Source: JAQVSH01 sp964349835
Lineage (GTDB): Bacteria > Bacteroidota > Bacteroidia > Bacteroidales > UBA4181
Assembly: GCA_964349835.1 (NCBI GenBank)
Contig: CAYGID010000087.1
Coordinates: 1-8,649 of the forward strand
Direction of reading: 5' to 3'
Length of the DNA: 8,649 nt
In this document: piece by piece, positions 1 to 6,447 of the stretch
How the letters are laid out: every line of letters starts with the position of its first letter
How positions within the stretch are numbered: position 1 is the first letter of the stretch
Notes under the pieces: generated by a model
The model's input: the letters and a program-made list of their open reading frames with translations, nothing else
What the model was told of the DNA's origin: nothing
The model's database searches: none
Made by a program: the position numbers and the translations under genes

Positions 1-88
1 GTCGACAAACAGCGACCGTCGAGGATTTAGTTACATACAAATACGTCGCCAACCAACGACCGTCGAGGATGTAGTTACAGACAAATAG
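1..88. repeat. Two tandem copies of a 44-bp repeat
   Basis: Positions 1-44 and 45-88 align without gaps, and by eye differ at six positions (5/49, 9/53, 12/56, 27/71, 36/80 and 44/88). The best conserved part is 13-43 against 57-87, with two differences in 31. Each unit contains the short palindrome CGAC-C-GTCG (13-21 and 57-65), preceded by another GTCG. The period is not a multiple of three and stop codons are frequent, so this is not coding. It lies just 3' of the small minus-strand gene that ends at 101. The window begins at a unit boundary, so further copies may lie upstream. Confidence 0.85.
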
Positions 89-100
89 GCCGGAGTGCGT

Positions 101-451
101 TTATTGAAAGGTGGTTAGGAGAAGGTAGCTCATAACCAGAATCAGGGCTGTGACGATGAGGGCAATTGCCCACATTTTTCGACCGTTTTTGGGCATGGTA
201 AGAATGGGGTCGTTGTTTCGCGAAAGGTTCATGGTGAATCCATACAAACCGTATCCGGTTGTCAGAGTGTACTTAGTAACCACCTCGCCACTGCGGGTTT
301 GGAAGCGGTGTACAGTACCCAAAAAACTTCTTTTCTTCGAAACTTCGACCCCATTCACCGTAATGCGCTCCATCCCCGTTAAGGTGGCGTCGATAGAGAT
401 GGTTAGCCCATCAATTTTAAGCGAGGCAATGAGGATGAAGGGGTTTTTCAT
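101..451 (-). CDS. Small hypothetical protein with a C-terminal transmembrane anchor
   Basis: The 116-residue protein is not recognised. Residues 1-90 have alternating polar and hydrophobic stretches suggestive of beta strands, with a segment around VNGVEVSKKRS (32-42), and there is no signal peptide. Residues 94-112 form one strongly hydrophobic helix (start WAIALIV), so the protein is probably tail-anchored with the N-terminal domain in the cytoplasm; the topology is an inference. It begins 37 bp after the stop of the ThuA-like gene on the same strand, so co-transcription is likely. There is no Shine-Dalgarno sequence. The first dozen codons (MKNPFILIASLK) are duplicated immediately upstream in a 41-bp tandem repeat, which leaves the true start slightly uncertain, although the upstream copy lacks an ATG. 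A long opposing frame covers the same region but has no recognisable product. Confidence 0.65.
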   Translation of the reverse strand: MKNPFILIASLKIDGLTISIDATLTGMERITVNGVEVSKKRSFLGTVHRFQTRSGEVVTKYTLTTGYGLYGFTMNLSRNNDPILTMPKNGRKMWAIALIVTALILVMSYLLLTTFQ

Positions 452-494
452 TTGATCTTTAGCGAGGCAATGGGGATGAAGGGGTTTCTTATTT
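421..494. repeat. 41-bp tandem duplication across a gene junction
   Basis: Positions 421-453 and 462-494 match at 30 of 33 bases with a 41-bp period, and similarity continues more weakly to the left (411-420 against 452-461). Read on the minus strand, the copy at 421-453 encodes the N-terminus of the small membrane protein. The other copy contains the stop codon of the ThuA-like gene (489-491) and, in a shifted frame, would read RNPFIPIASLKIK and then a TGA that overlaps the ATG of the downstream gene. The duplication has therefore lengthened the spacer between the two genes. Confidence 0.85.
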
Positions 495-1214
495 CATTTT
501 TGCGGTCCATTTAACAGCTTCAAACAGGTGTTGCAAAAAGAGCGGATTTTTGAAACAATCTTCGGTGTGCCCCAGCCCTGTGTAGAATGCACGCCCTCCT
601 TCGTATTCGTGGCACCAGATAATGGGGTGCTTTTCGCCCATCTTGCCGCCTTTGTACGACGTTTCGTCGAGCCATCCCAGAACCTTGACATTCTCATTGA
701 AATTGGCAAAGTCGTACCATTCGTCAAAGTTTTTCCACTCGTCGGGCAAAAAGGCGGTGGCAGGATGCTGTTTGTCGACAATTTTCACAACGGCCTCCTG
801 CTGTTGGGGATGGCTCAGAAAGGTTCCTCCCGACATACGATAATAGTATTCCCACTTCTTTTCGGTATCTGAGGCTCCGTGAACGCCTACGTACCCTCCT
901 CCATTTTTCATATATCCCTTCAGCGCCTCTTTTTCCGTGTCGTTAAAAATTTGGCCTGTGGTGTTGATAAAGATGATGGAGACATACTCCTTCAGTTTGT
1001 CAGGGGTAAAGAAGCCGTCCGACTGACGGGTAGTATCCACGGCAAACCCTTTTTCCTCAAGCATTTTCTTTGTGGCTTCGGTGGCAAAGGGAATGTTGGT
1101 GTGGAAAAACTCTTTGGTTTCGGTAAAAATCAAAACCTTTTTTGGTTGAGCTGCGCAAGAGGCCGAAAAAGCAGAAAGCATGGCGGCAAATACAATTACA
1201 AGCGATTGTTTCAT
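489..1214 (-). CDS. Exported ThuA-like domain protein
   Basis: The 241-residue protein is a single ThuA-like domain (the trehalose-utilisation family, PF06283, with a class I glutamine amidotransferase-like fold). An N-terminal signal occupies residues 1-22. It contains Cys20 after SAS, a poor lipobox because position -3 is Ser instead of Leu, so either lipoprotein or ordinary signal peptidase processing is possible. Family features seen are KVLIFTET with a following FFH (26-38), GGGYVGVHGASDT (105-117), and PIIWCHEYEGGRAFYTGLGHT (197-217, a 21-residue block whose key residues are H202, E203, G206, G207, G214 and H216). The exact reaction of such exported Bacteroidota members is not settled; a role in sugar breakdown is inferred from the family. 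The start codon at 1214 gives a proper signal peptide. The gene lies between the phosphatase-fold hydrolase upstream (110-bp gap filled by a hexamer array) and the small membrane protein downstream. Confidence 0.9.
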   Translation of the reverse strand: MKQSLVIVFAAMLSAFSASCAAQPKKVLIFTETKEFFHTNIPFATEATKKMLEEKGFAVDTTRQSDGFFTPDKLKEYVSIIFINTTGQIFNDTEKEALKGYMKNGGGYVGVHGASDTEKKWEYYYRMSGGTFLSHPQQQEAVVKIVDKQHPATAFLPDEWKNFDEWYDFANFNENVKVLGWLDETSYKGGKMGEKHPIIWCHEYEGGRAFYTGLGHTEDCFKNPLFLQHLFEAVKWTAKMK

Positions 1215-1224
1215 GACGGATTGG

Positions 1225-1320
1225 GATAAGTGTGAGTATAAGTGTGAGCGAAAGAATAAGTAATAGTGTAAACGAAAGTGAGAGCGACAGGTTGAGCGAC
1301 AGGTTGAGCGTGAGTGTAAG
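1225..1320. repeat. Degenerate hexamer array, 16 units in exact register
   Basis: The 96 bp between the stop of the phosphatase-fold gene (1325) and the start of the ThuA-like gene (1214) divide exactly into 16 hexamers. On the plus strand all but one end in AG, with approximate consensus TGTGAG: GATAAG, TGTGAG, TATAAG, TGTGAG, CGAAAG and so on to TGTAAG. Positions 1285-1308 hold a perfect duplication of a 12-mer (CGACAGGTTGAG). On the minus strand, the sense strand of both neighbouring genes, it reads as CTnnnn units, a pyrimidine-rich tract with no obvious hairpin. It ends 10 bp before the ThuA-like start codon. Confidence 0.85.
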
Positions 1321-1324
1321 GAAA

Positions 1325-2170
1325 CTATTTTACCACTGCGTCAATCACCACGGGAAGATGGTCGGAGGGGTAACGGTTATTTTTACTGTCGGAGAGTACG
1401 CCATAGCGCAATACCCGGATAGACGGGTTTACAAAAATATAGTCGATTCGGTTGTTGAGAGGCGAATCGTGTTTGAAACCGTTCGATGTGCCTTCGGGTC
1501 CGTAGGGCGGATTCTCCGACACCTTATAGCTGTCGGAAAACTTTTCGTAGAGAATCCGGATGGGCTCGTCGGTAGGAACTGCATTGAAATCGCCGGTACA
1601 GAAGAAGGGTCGCTTTCCGGCAATGGCTTCTATTTTTTGAATGAGCAGTTTGGCCGATTCCTTTCGAGCTATGGGACCCTGATGGTCGAAGTGGGAGTTA
1701 AAGACGAAAAACCTTTTTCCGCTCTCTTTGTCTTTGAATTCGGCCCAGGAGCAAATTCGGCGGATCTTAGCGTCCCAGCCGAAAGAGGGTTCTTCGGGTG
1801 TGAGTGAAAACCAGAAGTCGCCATGCTGTAACACCTCAAACCGATCTTTCCGGTAGAAGATGGCAGAGTGTTCGCCCTCCTCTTTTCCGTCGTCGCGACC
1901 CACTCCCACATAGGCAAATCCGGGGAGCTCCAGGAGATCTTTTAATTGACCGATAAAGCCCTCTTGGGTGCCGAAGATGTCGAAACGGTGGAAGTTGATC
2001 AGGGCTCTTACCTCTGCGGCGCGGTTGGGCCAGGCATTCTCCTTGTCGCCGGCGGTGTTCATGCGGATATTATAGGTGGCCACGCGGAGCGGAGCCGAAC
2101 TTTTGCGGGCAAAGGCCGAGGGGGCTGCAAACAGCGTAAGGAGCAAGCACAAAAAGGTGATTCTACGCAT
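1325..2170 (-). CDS. Exported endonuclease/exonuclease/phosphatase family hydrolase
   Basis: The 281-residue protein covers the full length of a metal-dependent phosphoesterase of the EEP (DNase I-like) superfamily, PF03372. A signal peptide with an AFA-R cleavage context occupies about residues 1-21, so it acts outside the cytoplasm. The active-site motifs appear in order: TYNIR with Asn34, GTQE with Glu70, NSHFDHQG with His160 and Asp162, TGDFNAVP with Asp194 and Asn196, RIDYIFV with Asp243, and YPSDHLPV with Asp270 and His271. All expected metal and catalytic residues are therefore present. The substrate cannot be read from sequence; related secreted Bacteroidota proteins are usually annotated only as EEP family, and phosphodiester, nucleic acid or phospholipid substrates are all possible. 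It is the first gene of the minus-strand block, with a candidate -7 box at 2216-2223. The start at 2170 is supported by the signal peptide. Confidence 0.93.
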   Translation of the reverse strand: MRRITFLCLLLTLFAAPSAFARKSSAPLRVATYNIRMNTAGDKENAWPNRAAEVRALINFHRFDIFGTQEGFIGQLKDLLELPGFAYVGVGRDDGKEEGEHSAIFYRKDRFEVLQHGDFWFSLTPEEPSFGWDAKIRRICSWAEFKDKESGKRFFVFNSHFDHQGPIARKESAKLLIQKIEAIAGKRPFFCTGDFNAVPTDEPIRILYEKFSDSYKVSENPPYGPEGTSNGFKHDSPLNNRIDYIFVNPSIRVLRYGVLSDSKNNRYPSDHLPVVIDAVVK

Positions 2171-2215
2171 AGGGTTAAGAAATTATATTGTGTGGCTGGT
2201 AACATATGGGGATAC

Positions 2216-2223
2216 CAAAAGTA
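2216..2223 (-). promoter_or_regulatory. Candidate -7 box for the minus-strand gene block
   Basis: On the minus strand this reads TACTTTTG, a full match to the Bacteroidota -7 consensus TAnnTTTG, 45 bp before the EEP hydrolase start codon. No TTTG -33 element is found 19-21 bp further upstream, where the sequence is a T-rich run instead, so the assignment is tentative. Confidence 0.5.
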
Positions 2224-2243
2224 GGAAAAAAAAGCGTTTTTGC

Positions 2244-2251
2244 TACCTTTA
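2244..2251 (+). promoter_or_regulatory. Candidate -7 box for the NIPSNAP-peptidase genes
   Basis: TACCTTTA differs from TAnnTTTG only in the last base and lies 22 bp before the ATG at 2274. An A-run (2226-2233) lies upstream, but there is no TTTG at the expected -33 distance. It is about 20 bp from the opposing candidate box at 2216-2223, so the two divergent transcripts would start back to back in this 103-bp gap. Confidence 0.4.
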
Positions 2252-2273
2252 CGGGAAACTAACCAAATTCTTT

Positions 2274-3056
2274 ATGGAACGGCGATTGTTTATTAACCGC
2301 GCGGCAGCACTGGCCGCAGCAACGTTCGCGTTGCCCCTGGCAGCCTCGGAGCCTGCAGCAAAGAGGCGTGCCTCAAAAGAGATTTACGAATGGCGCCGTT
2401 ACTCTTTTGTGGATGCTGCGTCGCTCGATCAGTTCCACGCGCACTGTAAGAGTGCCTGGGTTCCTGCCCTCAAAAGGCTTGGCGTGGGCGTGGGCGCCTT
2501 TGTGAACACCGGCGGGGGAGACCCTTTGGTACTTCATGTTTGGCTTATTTTCAAGGATATAGAAACCTATCAAAAAAATAAGGATCAACTCTTCCTCGAC
2601 AAGAAATTCACCAGCGATGCTGCCGACTTTTTTGCCACGACTGCCAAAAAGCCCCTCTATAAACGGTTCGAGACCTTTTTGCTAGAGGGATTCGAAGGGT
2701 TTCCCCAGTTAGTAAACCCCGGAAAGGAGAAACGCTTTTTTGAACTGCGTATTTACGACAGTGCCAACGAAGAGGCGGGCCAGCGCAAACTCCATATGTT
2801 TAACAATGGCGAGTTCGACATCTTTGCCAAAGTAGATCTCTCGATTGTTTTTGCAGGCGAGATTCTTGCCGGTCCCTCCATGCCGGGGCTGATTTATATG
2901 TTGGCCTACAAAGACAAGGAGGCGCGCGATGCCGGATGGGCCAAATTCGGTCCTCATCCCGACTGGAAGGTGATGTCGGCGGATCCTTTCTATGCCAATA
3001 CCGTTTCGAAGGTAATAAGCGGCTTTATGTTGCCTACCGACTATTCCGATTTCTAA
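2274..3056 (+). CDS. Exported NIPSNAP family protein with Tat-like signal
   Basis: The 260-residue protein starts with MERRLFINRAA followed by an Ala-rich hydrophobic stretch to about residue 25. This is a twin-arginine-like signal (RRLFIN), suggesting export in a folded state, possibly with a cofactor. The mature part has two related alpha/beta (ferredoxin-like) halves: about 36-135 (IYEWRRYSF, then HVWLIFKDIETY) and about 154-250 (FFELRIYDS, KLHMFNNGEFDIF and PGLIYMLAYKD). The second is the recognisable NIPSNAP domain (PF07978). The biochemical role of exported bacterial NIPSNAP proteins is unknown. The frame stays open upstream of 2274, but only the ATG at 2274 puts the Tat-like signal at the N-terminus and sits correctly behind the candidate promoter. 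The next gene starts 3 bp after its stop codon, so the two are almost certainly co-transcribed. Confidence 0.88.
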   Translation: MERRLFINRAAALAAATFALPLAASEPAAKRRASKEIYEWRRYSFVDAASLDQFHAHCKSAWVPALKRLGVGVGAFVNTGGGDPLVLHVWLIFKDIETYQKNKDQLFLDKKFTSDAADFFATTAKKPLYKRFETFLLEGFEGFPQLVNPGKEKRFFELRIYDSANEEAGQRKLHMFNNGEFDIFAKVDLSIVFAGEILAGPSMPGLIYMLAYKDKEARDAGWAKFGPHPDWKVMSADPFYANTVSKVISGFMLPTDYSDF

Positions 3057-3059
3057 ATC

Positions 3060-4859
3060 ATGCCTACCCCTGCGCGACTGACGGCTCTGCGGACCGCGAT
3101 GGATGCCGTGGGTTGTGATGCCCTCATCATACCGTCGAACGATCCCCATTTTTCGGAGTATGTGGCCGATCACTGGCGCTCGCTGGCCTATATCTCGGGT
3201 TTCGACGGCTCGGCGGGCACAGGGGTGGTTACCGCAACAGAGGCTCTTCTCTGGACCGATTCGCGCTATTTTTTGCAGGCCGAACAGCAGCTCGACCTTT
3301 CTTGTTGGACCATTCAGCGAATGGCTCTTCCCGAAACACCTACCCTGGAGGGCTGGCTTGCCTTGCACCTCCCTCCCGGGAGTGTGGTCGGTATCGACGG
3401 AAAACTCTGTTCGGTGGCCGCTTTTCGCTCCATGCAGCAGGCCATGCTGCCGGTTACACTCAGGGCGGTGGCCGATTTGCCGGGTATTATCTGGCACGCC
3501 AGGCCCCCAATACCCTCCGATTCCGCTTTTCTGCTGCCCGAATCGGCAGCCGGAGAAAGTCCGGACTCAAAGTTGTCGCGGCTTCGCGCATACCTCGCCT
3601 CGGTTTCGTTCCATGGCGTCTATCTCCTCTCGGCACTCGACGATATTGCGTGGCTGTTGAATATCCGCGGCAATGATATTCAGTACAGTCCGTTGGTAGT
3701 AGCCTATGCTGCGATCGATACTTCGGGTGTGCATCTGTTTGTGGATGTCAGAAAATGCCAAGGGGAGTTGCTCGAAACAGTTGGGCAATCGGGTGTCAGT
3801 ATCTCTTCGTACGAGTCGTTTCCCTCATGGCTCTCCACCCTTTCGGGCCGTTGGGTTATGCTCAATGAGCGCAGATTCGACATTTTTCATTATGAAATTT
3901 TGCAGCAATCGGGGGCGTTGATGCGCGATGAACCGGTTGCCTGGGGAAAGGTGAATGCAATGAAAGGGTTGAAAAACCCTGTTGAAATGGAGGGCTTTCG
4001 CGCTGCTATGCGAAAAGACGGGGTGGCCTTGACCCGCTTTTATATCTGGCTCGAAGAGACCCTTTTGCAGGGGAGAGGCCTTACCGAAATGGATATAGTG
4101 CGACAACTGGATGCTTTCCGCGCGGAGCAGCCGGGATATGCGGGACCCAGTTTTCACCCCATCGTGGGGTATCGTCAGCACGGAGCTGTAGTACACTACC
4201 ATCCCACGGAGGCCACTTCGATAGCAATCGATCGCGACGGATTCCTGCTGATTGATTCGGGCGGGCAGTATCGTTATGGCACAACCGACATCACCCGAAC
4301 CGTGCACTTATCGGTTCCGGGCCGGCGAGAGATGGAAGATTATACGTTGGTTCTCAGGGGTGTAATCGACCTCTCAATGGCCATTTTCCCGGAGGGGCTC
4401 ATGGGGCTTCATCTCGACATCCTGGCCAGGCAGCCCATGCTTTCGCAGCGCATTAACTATCTGCACGGAACAGGCCATGGCGTGGGCCATTTTCTCTATG
4501 TTCACGAAGGTCCCCACACCGTGAGGATGAACGCGAATACCCTGCCTCTTGAGCCGGGCATGACCCTTTCGAACGAGCCTGCCTTGTACCGGAAGGGGTT
4601 GTATGGCATACGCAACGAGAATGTGATGTTTGTGGTACCCGACGAAGCAAACGAATTTGGCCGGTTTCTCCGTTTTGAAACCTTGACGCTCTGTTTTATA
4701 GACACCCTGCCCATTCTTGCCGAGCTACTCGCTCCCTGGCATATTGATTGGCTGAACGATTACCACCGCAGGGTATACCATGAACTGTCGCCCTTTTTGG
4801 ATGAGAGCGAAAGGCGGTGGCTTGCGGCACGGACGGCTCCTTTTGCGATAAAGGAATAA
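3060..4859 (+). CDS. Xaa-Pro aminopeptidase (aminopeptidase P, long three-domain form, M24B)
   Basis: The enzyme removes an N-terminal residue preceding proline from peptides, using two metal ions in the cytoplasm; no signal peptide is seen. At 599 residues it is the long three-domain form: two creatinase-like N-terminal domains (about 5-140 and 155-300), then the pita-bread catalytic domain (about 305-535) and a C-terminal extension to 599. All five metal ligands can be placed: Asp399 (LLIDSGGQY), Asp410 (GTTDITRT), His473 (GTGHGVGH), Glu506 (SNEPALY) and Glu520 (IRNENVM). Their spacing (11, 63, 33, 14) nearly matches that of human XPNPEP1. His379 (VVHYHP) and His482 (VHEGP) fit the proton-shuttling histidines. 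It begins 3 bp after the NIPSNAP gene without a Shine-Dalgarno sequence, as is usual in Bacteroidota. It plays the role of E. coli PepP but belongs to the longer form. Confidence 0.96.
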   Translation: MPTPARLTALRTAMDAVGCDALIIPSNDPHFSEYVADHWRSLAYISGFDGSAGTGVVTATEALLWTDSRYFLQAEQQLDLSCWTIQRMALPETPTLEGWLALHLPPGSVVGIDGKLCSVAAFRSMQQAMLPVTLRAVADLPGIIWHARPPIPSDSAFLLPESAAGESPDSKLSRLRAYLASVSFHGVYLLSALDDIAWLLNIRGNDIQYSPLVVAYAAIDTSGVHLFVDVRKCQGELLETVGQSGVSISSYESFPSWLSTLSGRWVMLNERRFDIFHYEILQQSGALMRDEPVAWGKVNAMKGLKNPVEMEGFRAAMRKDGVALTRFYIWLEETLLQGRGLTEMDIVRQLDAFRAEQPGYAGPSFHPIVGYRQHGAVVHYHPTEATSIAIDRDGFLLIDSGGQYRYGTTDITRTVHLSVPGRREMEDYTLVLRGVIDLSMAIFPEGLMGLHLDILARQPMLSQRINYLHGTGHGVGHFLYVHEGPHTVRMNANTLPLEPGMTLSNEPALYRKGLYGIRNENVMFVVPDEANEFGRFLRFETLTLCFIDTLPILAELLAPWHIDWLNDYHRRVYHELSPFLDESERRWLAARTAPFAIKE

Positions 4860-4874
4860 TTATTTGTACTTTTA
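4842..4874 (+). promoter_or_regulatory. metF promoter, -33 and -7 elements
   Basis: TTTG at 4842-4845 is followed after exactly 21 bp by TACTTTTA at 4867-4874, one base off TAnnTTTG. Both spacing and sequence fit the Bacteroidota sigma-70-type promoter. The -33 element lies inside the last codons of the aminopeptidase gene. The -7 box ends 34 bp before the metF ATG, leaving a short leader with no room for a riboswitch. Confidence 0.6.
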
Positions 4875-4908
4875 CCCCCCTCCATGTTTTGCGTAATGGC
4901 CGGTACCT

Positions 4909-5772
4909 ATGAAAATATCCAAGCTCTTCGAGTCATCGCCCCGAACCTACTCCTTCGAATTTTTTCCTCCCAAAGATGAGATCTCTGCGGTTGATTTCGG
5001 TATCAATGTAGGGCAGTTAATCAGCCTTTCGCCCTCTTTCGTTTCGGTTACCTATGGAGCCGGCGGCTCTAGTCGGGAGCGGACCTTTGCGTTGGTCGAC
5101 TATCTGCAGAACAGGGTGGGCATGCGTACAATGGCCCATTACACTTGTGTGAATGCCACGCGCCAAAAGGTCTACGAAGATTTGTCGCAACTACGGGCTT
5201 CGGGCATTGTGAACCTGATGGCGCTCAGAGGCGATCCCCAAAAGGGGCAGGAGAGCTTTCAGGTGCAGGAGGGGGGATTTGCCCATGCCAGCGATCTGAT
5301 TGCCTGGAGCCGCGAGCAGTTCGATTTTTGCATCGGCGCGGCAGCTTATCCCGAGGTACATCCGGAGGCTACTTCGTTTAAGGCCGATATGGAGGCGCTA
5401 AAGCGTAAAGTAGATGTGGGTGCCGATTTCTTGATTACGCAGCTTTTTTTCGACAACCAGCGCTATTTCGATTTTGTAAACGCCGCAAGGGCTGCCGGTA
5501 TCGGGTGTCGGATTATTCCAGGTATTATTCCCATTACGGCCTACCAACAACTGGCCCGTTTCACCGCGATGAGCCAGGCAGGAATACCCGCAACGCTGCG
5601 CGACGATATGGAAGCCTACCGCGACAACCCTGCCAAGATAGCACAGATCGGGATGGATTTTGCCATCAGGCAGTGCCGCGACCTCTTAATGCTGGGGGCT
5701 CCCGGTCTCCATTTTTATACGTTAAATAAATCGAGGGCCACAGTCGAGATCTTCCAGACCTTAATGAGGTAA
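4909..5772 (+). CDS. metF: Methylenetetrahydrofolate reductase
   Basis: This enzyme reduces 5,10-methylenetetrahydrofolate to 5-methyltetrahydrofolate with FAD, supplying the methyl group for methionine synthesis; it is cytoplasmic. The 287 residues match the bacterial single-domain MetF TIM-barrel, without the regulatory domain of eukaryotic forms. Motifs seen are YSFEFFPPK with catalytic Glu17, VSVTYGAGGS (46-54 region), NLMALRGDP with Asp109 (the flavin-proximal Asp), AAYPEVHPEA (145-154) and LITQLFFD with Gln178, equivalent to E. coli Gln183. PGIIPI and the C-terminal LHFYTLN are also typical. It lies 49 bp after the aminopeptidase with its own promoter, so it can be expressed independently, although readthrough is possible. 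It converges with the HD-domain gene. Confidence 0.97.
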   Translation: MKISKLFESSPRTYSFEFFPPKDEISAVDFGINVGQLISLSPSFVSVTYGAGGSSRERTFALVDYLQNRVGMRTMAHYTCVNATRQKVYEDLSQLRASGIVNLMALRGDPQKGQESFQVQEGGFAHASDLIAWSREQFDFCIGAAAYPEVHPEATSFKADMEALKRKVDVGADFLITQLFFDNQRYFDFVNAARAAGIGCRIIPGIIPITAYQQLARFTAMSQAGIPATLRDDMEAYRDNPAKIAQIGMDFAIRQCRDLLMLGAPGLHFYTLNKSRATVEIFQTLMR

Positions 5773-5839
5773 GTGGGTTCGAACTGAGATCAAGCTCTGC
5801 GAAATGAGCTAAGTGTCATCGATTACGCCCTTTAGACAA

Positions 5840-6364
5840 TCAGGCTTTGAAACTGCTGATCATTTTCGACAATCGTTGTGCCAGATAATGGTTGGCAATC
5901 GAGAGCGATTCCATAATCTGTACCGATTCTACCTTGTAGAGCTCCGCCTGTTCGCGGGTTCGGAACCCCGGACGGTTGTGCAGGTTCACAATCCGGTCGG
6001 CCATCTTTACCACCCACACTTCATAGGGCTGTCGAAGGATTCGTTCGAGGCTGTCGAGAATCTGTTGGTTCCGGGGAAGCTCGGGGTTTCTGGTAAGTGC
6101 AAGCACACCTTCGGCAATCTGCTGCCCGAAATCGTTTTCCAGCGTTTCGTAAGAGGTTTCGGTATCCTCGAGTACGTCGTGCAGAAAGGCCACCTTCAGC
6201 GCAAAGTCAATGTCGAAATTGTTTAGGGCGTGATTTGCCTCCATAACCTCCATGGCCACATTTACCACATGGATCATGTAGGTAACCGGGGCATGGGGCA
6301 TCTGTTGCTGCCTGTGGCAGCGGGCAGAATAGTCCGAAAGCGAGTAAAACAGGTCCTGAATCAT
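5840..6364 (-). CDS. HD-domain protein, probable MESH1/SpoT-like small alarmone hydrolase
   Basis: The 174-residue protein is essentially a stand-alone HD phosphohydrolase domain of the RelA/SpoT N-terminal type. Visible motifs are YSARCHRQQ (12-20), YMIHVVNVA with His32, VAFLHDVLEDT with His62, Asp63, Glu66 and Asp67, FGQQI (79-83), and VVKMADRIVNL with Asp123 and Asn127. The order and spacing, especially His62-Asp63 to Asp123-Asn127, nearly coincide with the MESH1 family, which removes the 3'-pyrophosphate of (p)ppGpp with Mn2+; metazoan MESH1 also dephosphorylates NADPH. There is no synthetase, TGS or ACT domain, so it cannot be a full SpoT. The usual NHP at the first histidine reads MIHVV here, so substrate specificity is less certain than the fold. 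It is monocistronic, convergent to metF and divergent from the GH2 gene. Confidence 0.82.
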   Translation of the reverse strand: MIQDLFYSLSDYSARCHRQQQMPHAPVTYMIHVVNVAMEVMEANHALNNFDIDFALKVAFLHDVLEDTETSYETLENDFGQQIAEGVLALTRNPELPRNQQILDSLERILRQPYEVWVVKMADRIVNLHNRPGFRTREQAELYKVESVQIMESLSIANHYLAQRLSKMISSFKA

Positions 6365-6395
6365 AAGGTTGTGTACTTAATGTTTGTAGCCATGC

Positions 6396-6403
6396 CGAAT
6401 ATA
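6396..6403 (-). promoter_or_regulatory. Candidate -7 box for the HD-domain gene
   Basis: On the minus strand this reads TATATTCG, one base off TAnnTTTG, 31 bp before the ATG at 6364. A TTA rather than TTG lies about 18 bp further upstream, so only the -7 element is persuasive. Confidence 0.4.
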
Positions 6404-6447
6404 CATTTTTTTTACGACGAATAATAATCCATTTTCATGCTTTTTTA

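Noticed and set aside
1..100. CRISPR array
   Set aside because: The 44-bp units are directly adjacent with no unique spacers between them, and no cas gene is present.
1232..1807. Plus-strand open frame of 191 codons starting in the hexamer array with a Ser/Arg-rich N-terminus
   Set aside because: It is antisense to the EEP hydrolase, whose catalytic motifs are complete. The Ser-rich start is just the hexamer repeat read in frame.
2076..2273. Upstream extension of the NIPSNAP reading frame
   Set aside because: The extension overlaps the 5' end of the EEP gene antisense and would bury the Tat-like signal. The candidate promoter is also downstream of its start.
2709..3497. Minus-strand open frame of 262 codons
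   Set aside because: It lies antisense across the NIPSNAP and aminopeptidase genes, both with recognisable domains. Its predicted protein has no recognisable motif and is rich in Arg, Gly and His, as expected of a codon-bias shadow.
4860..4908. Riboswitch controlling metF (for example SAM-responsive)
   Set aside because: Only 49 bp separate the genes and the predicted leader is about 30 nt, too short for a SAM riboswitch. No conserved stem pattern is visible.
5793..5810. Possible bidirectional terminator between metF and the HD-domain gene
   Set aside because: AGCTC and GAGCT can pair around an 8-nt loop, but the stem is only 5 bp and no T-run follows on either strand. It is too weak to call.
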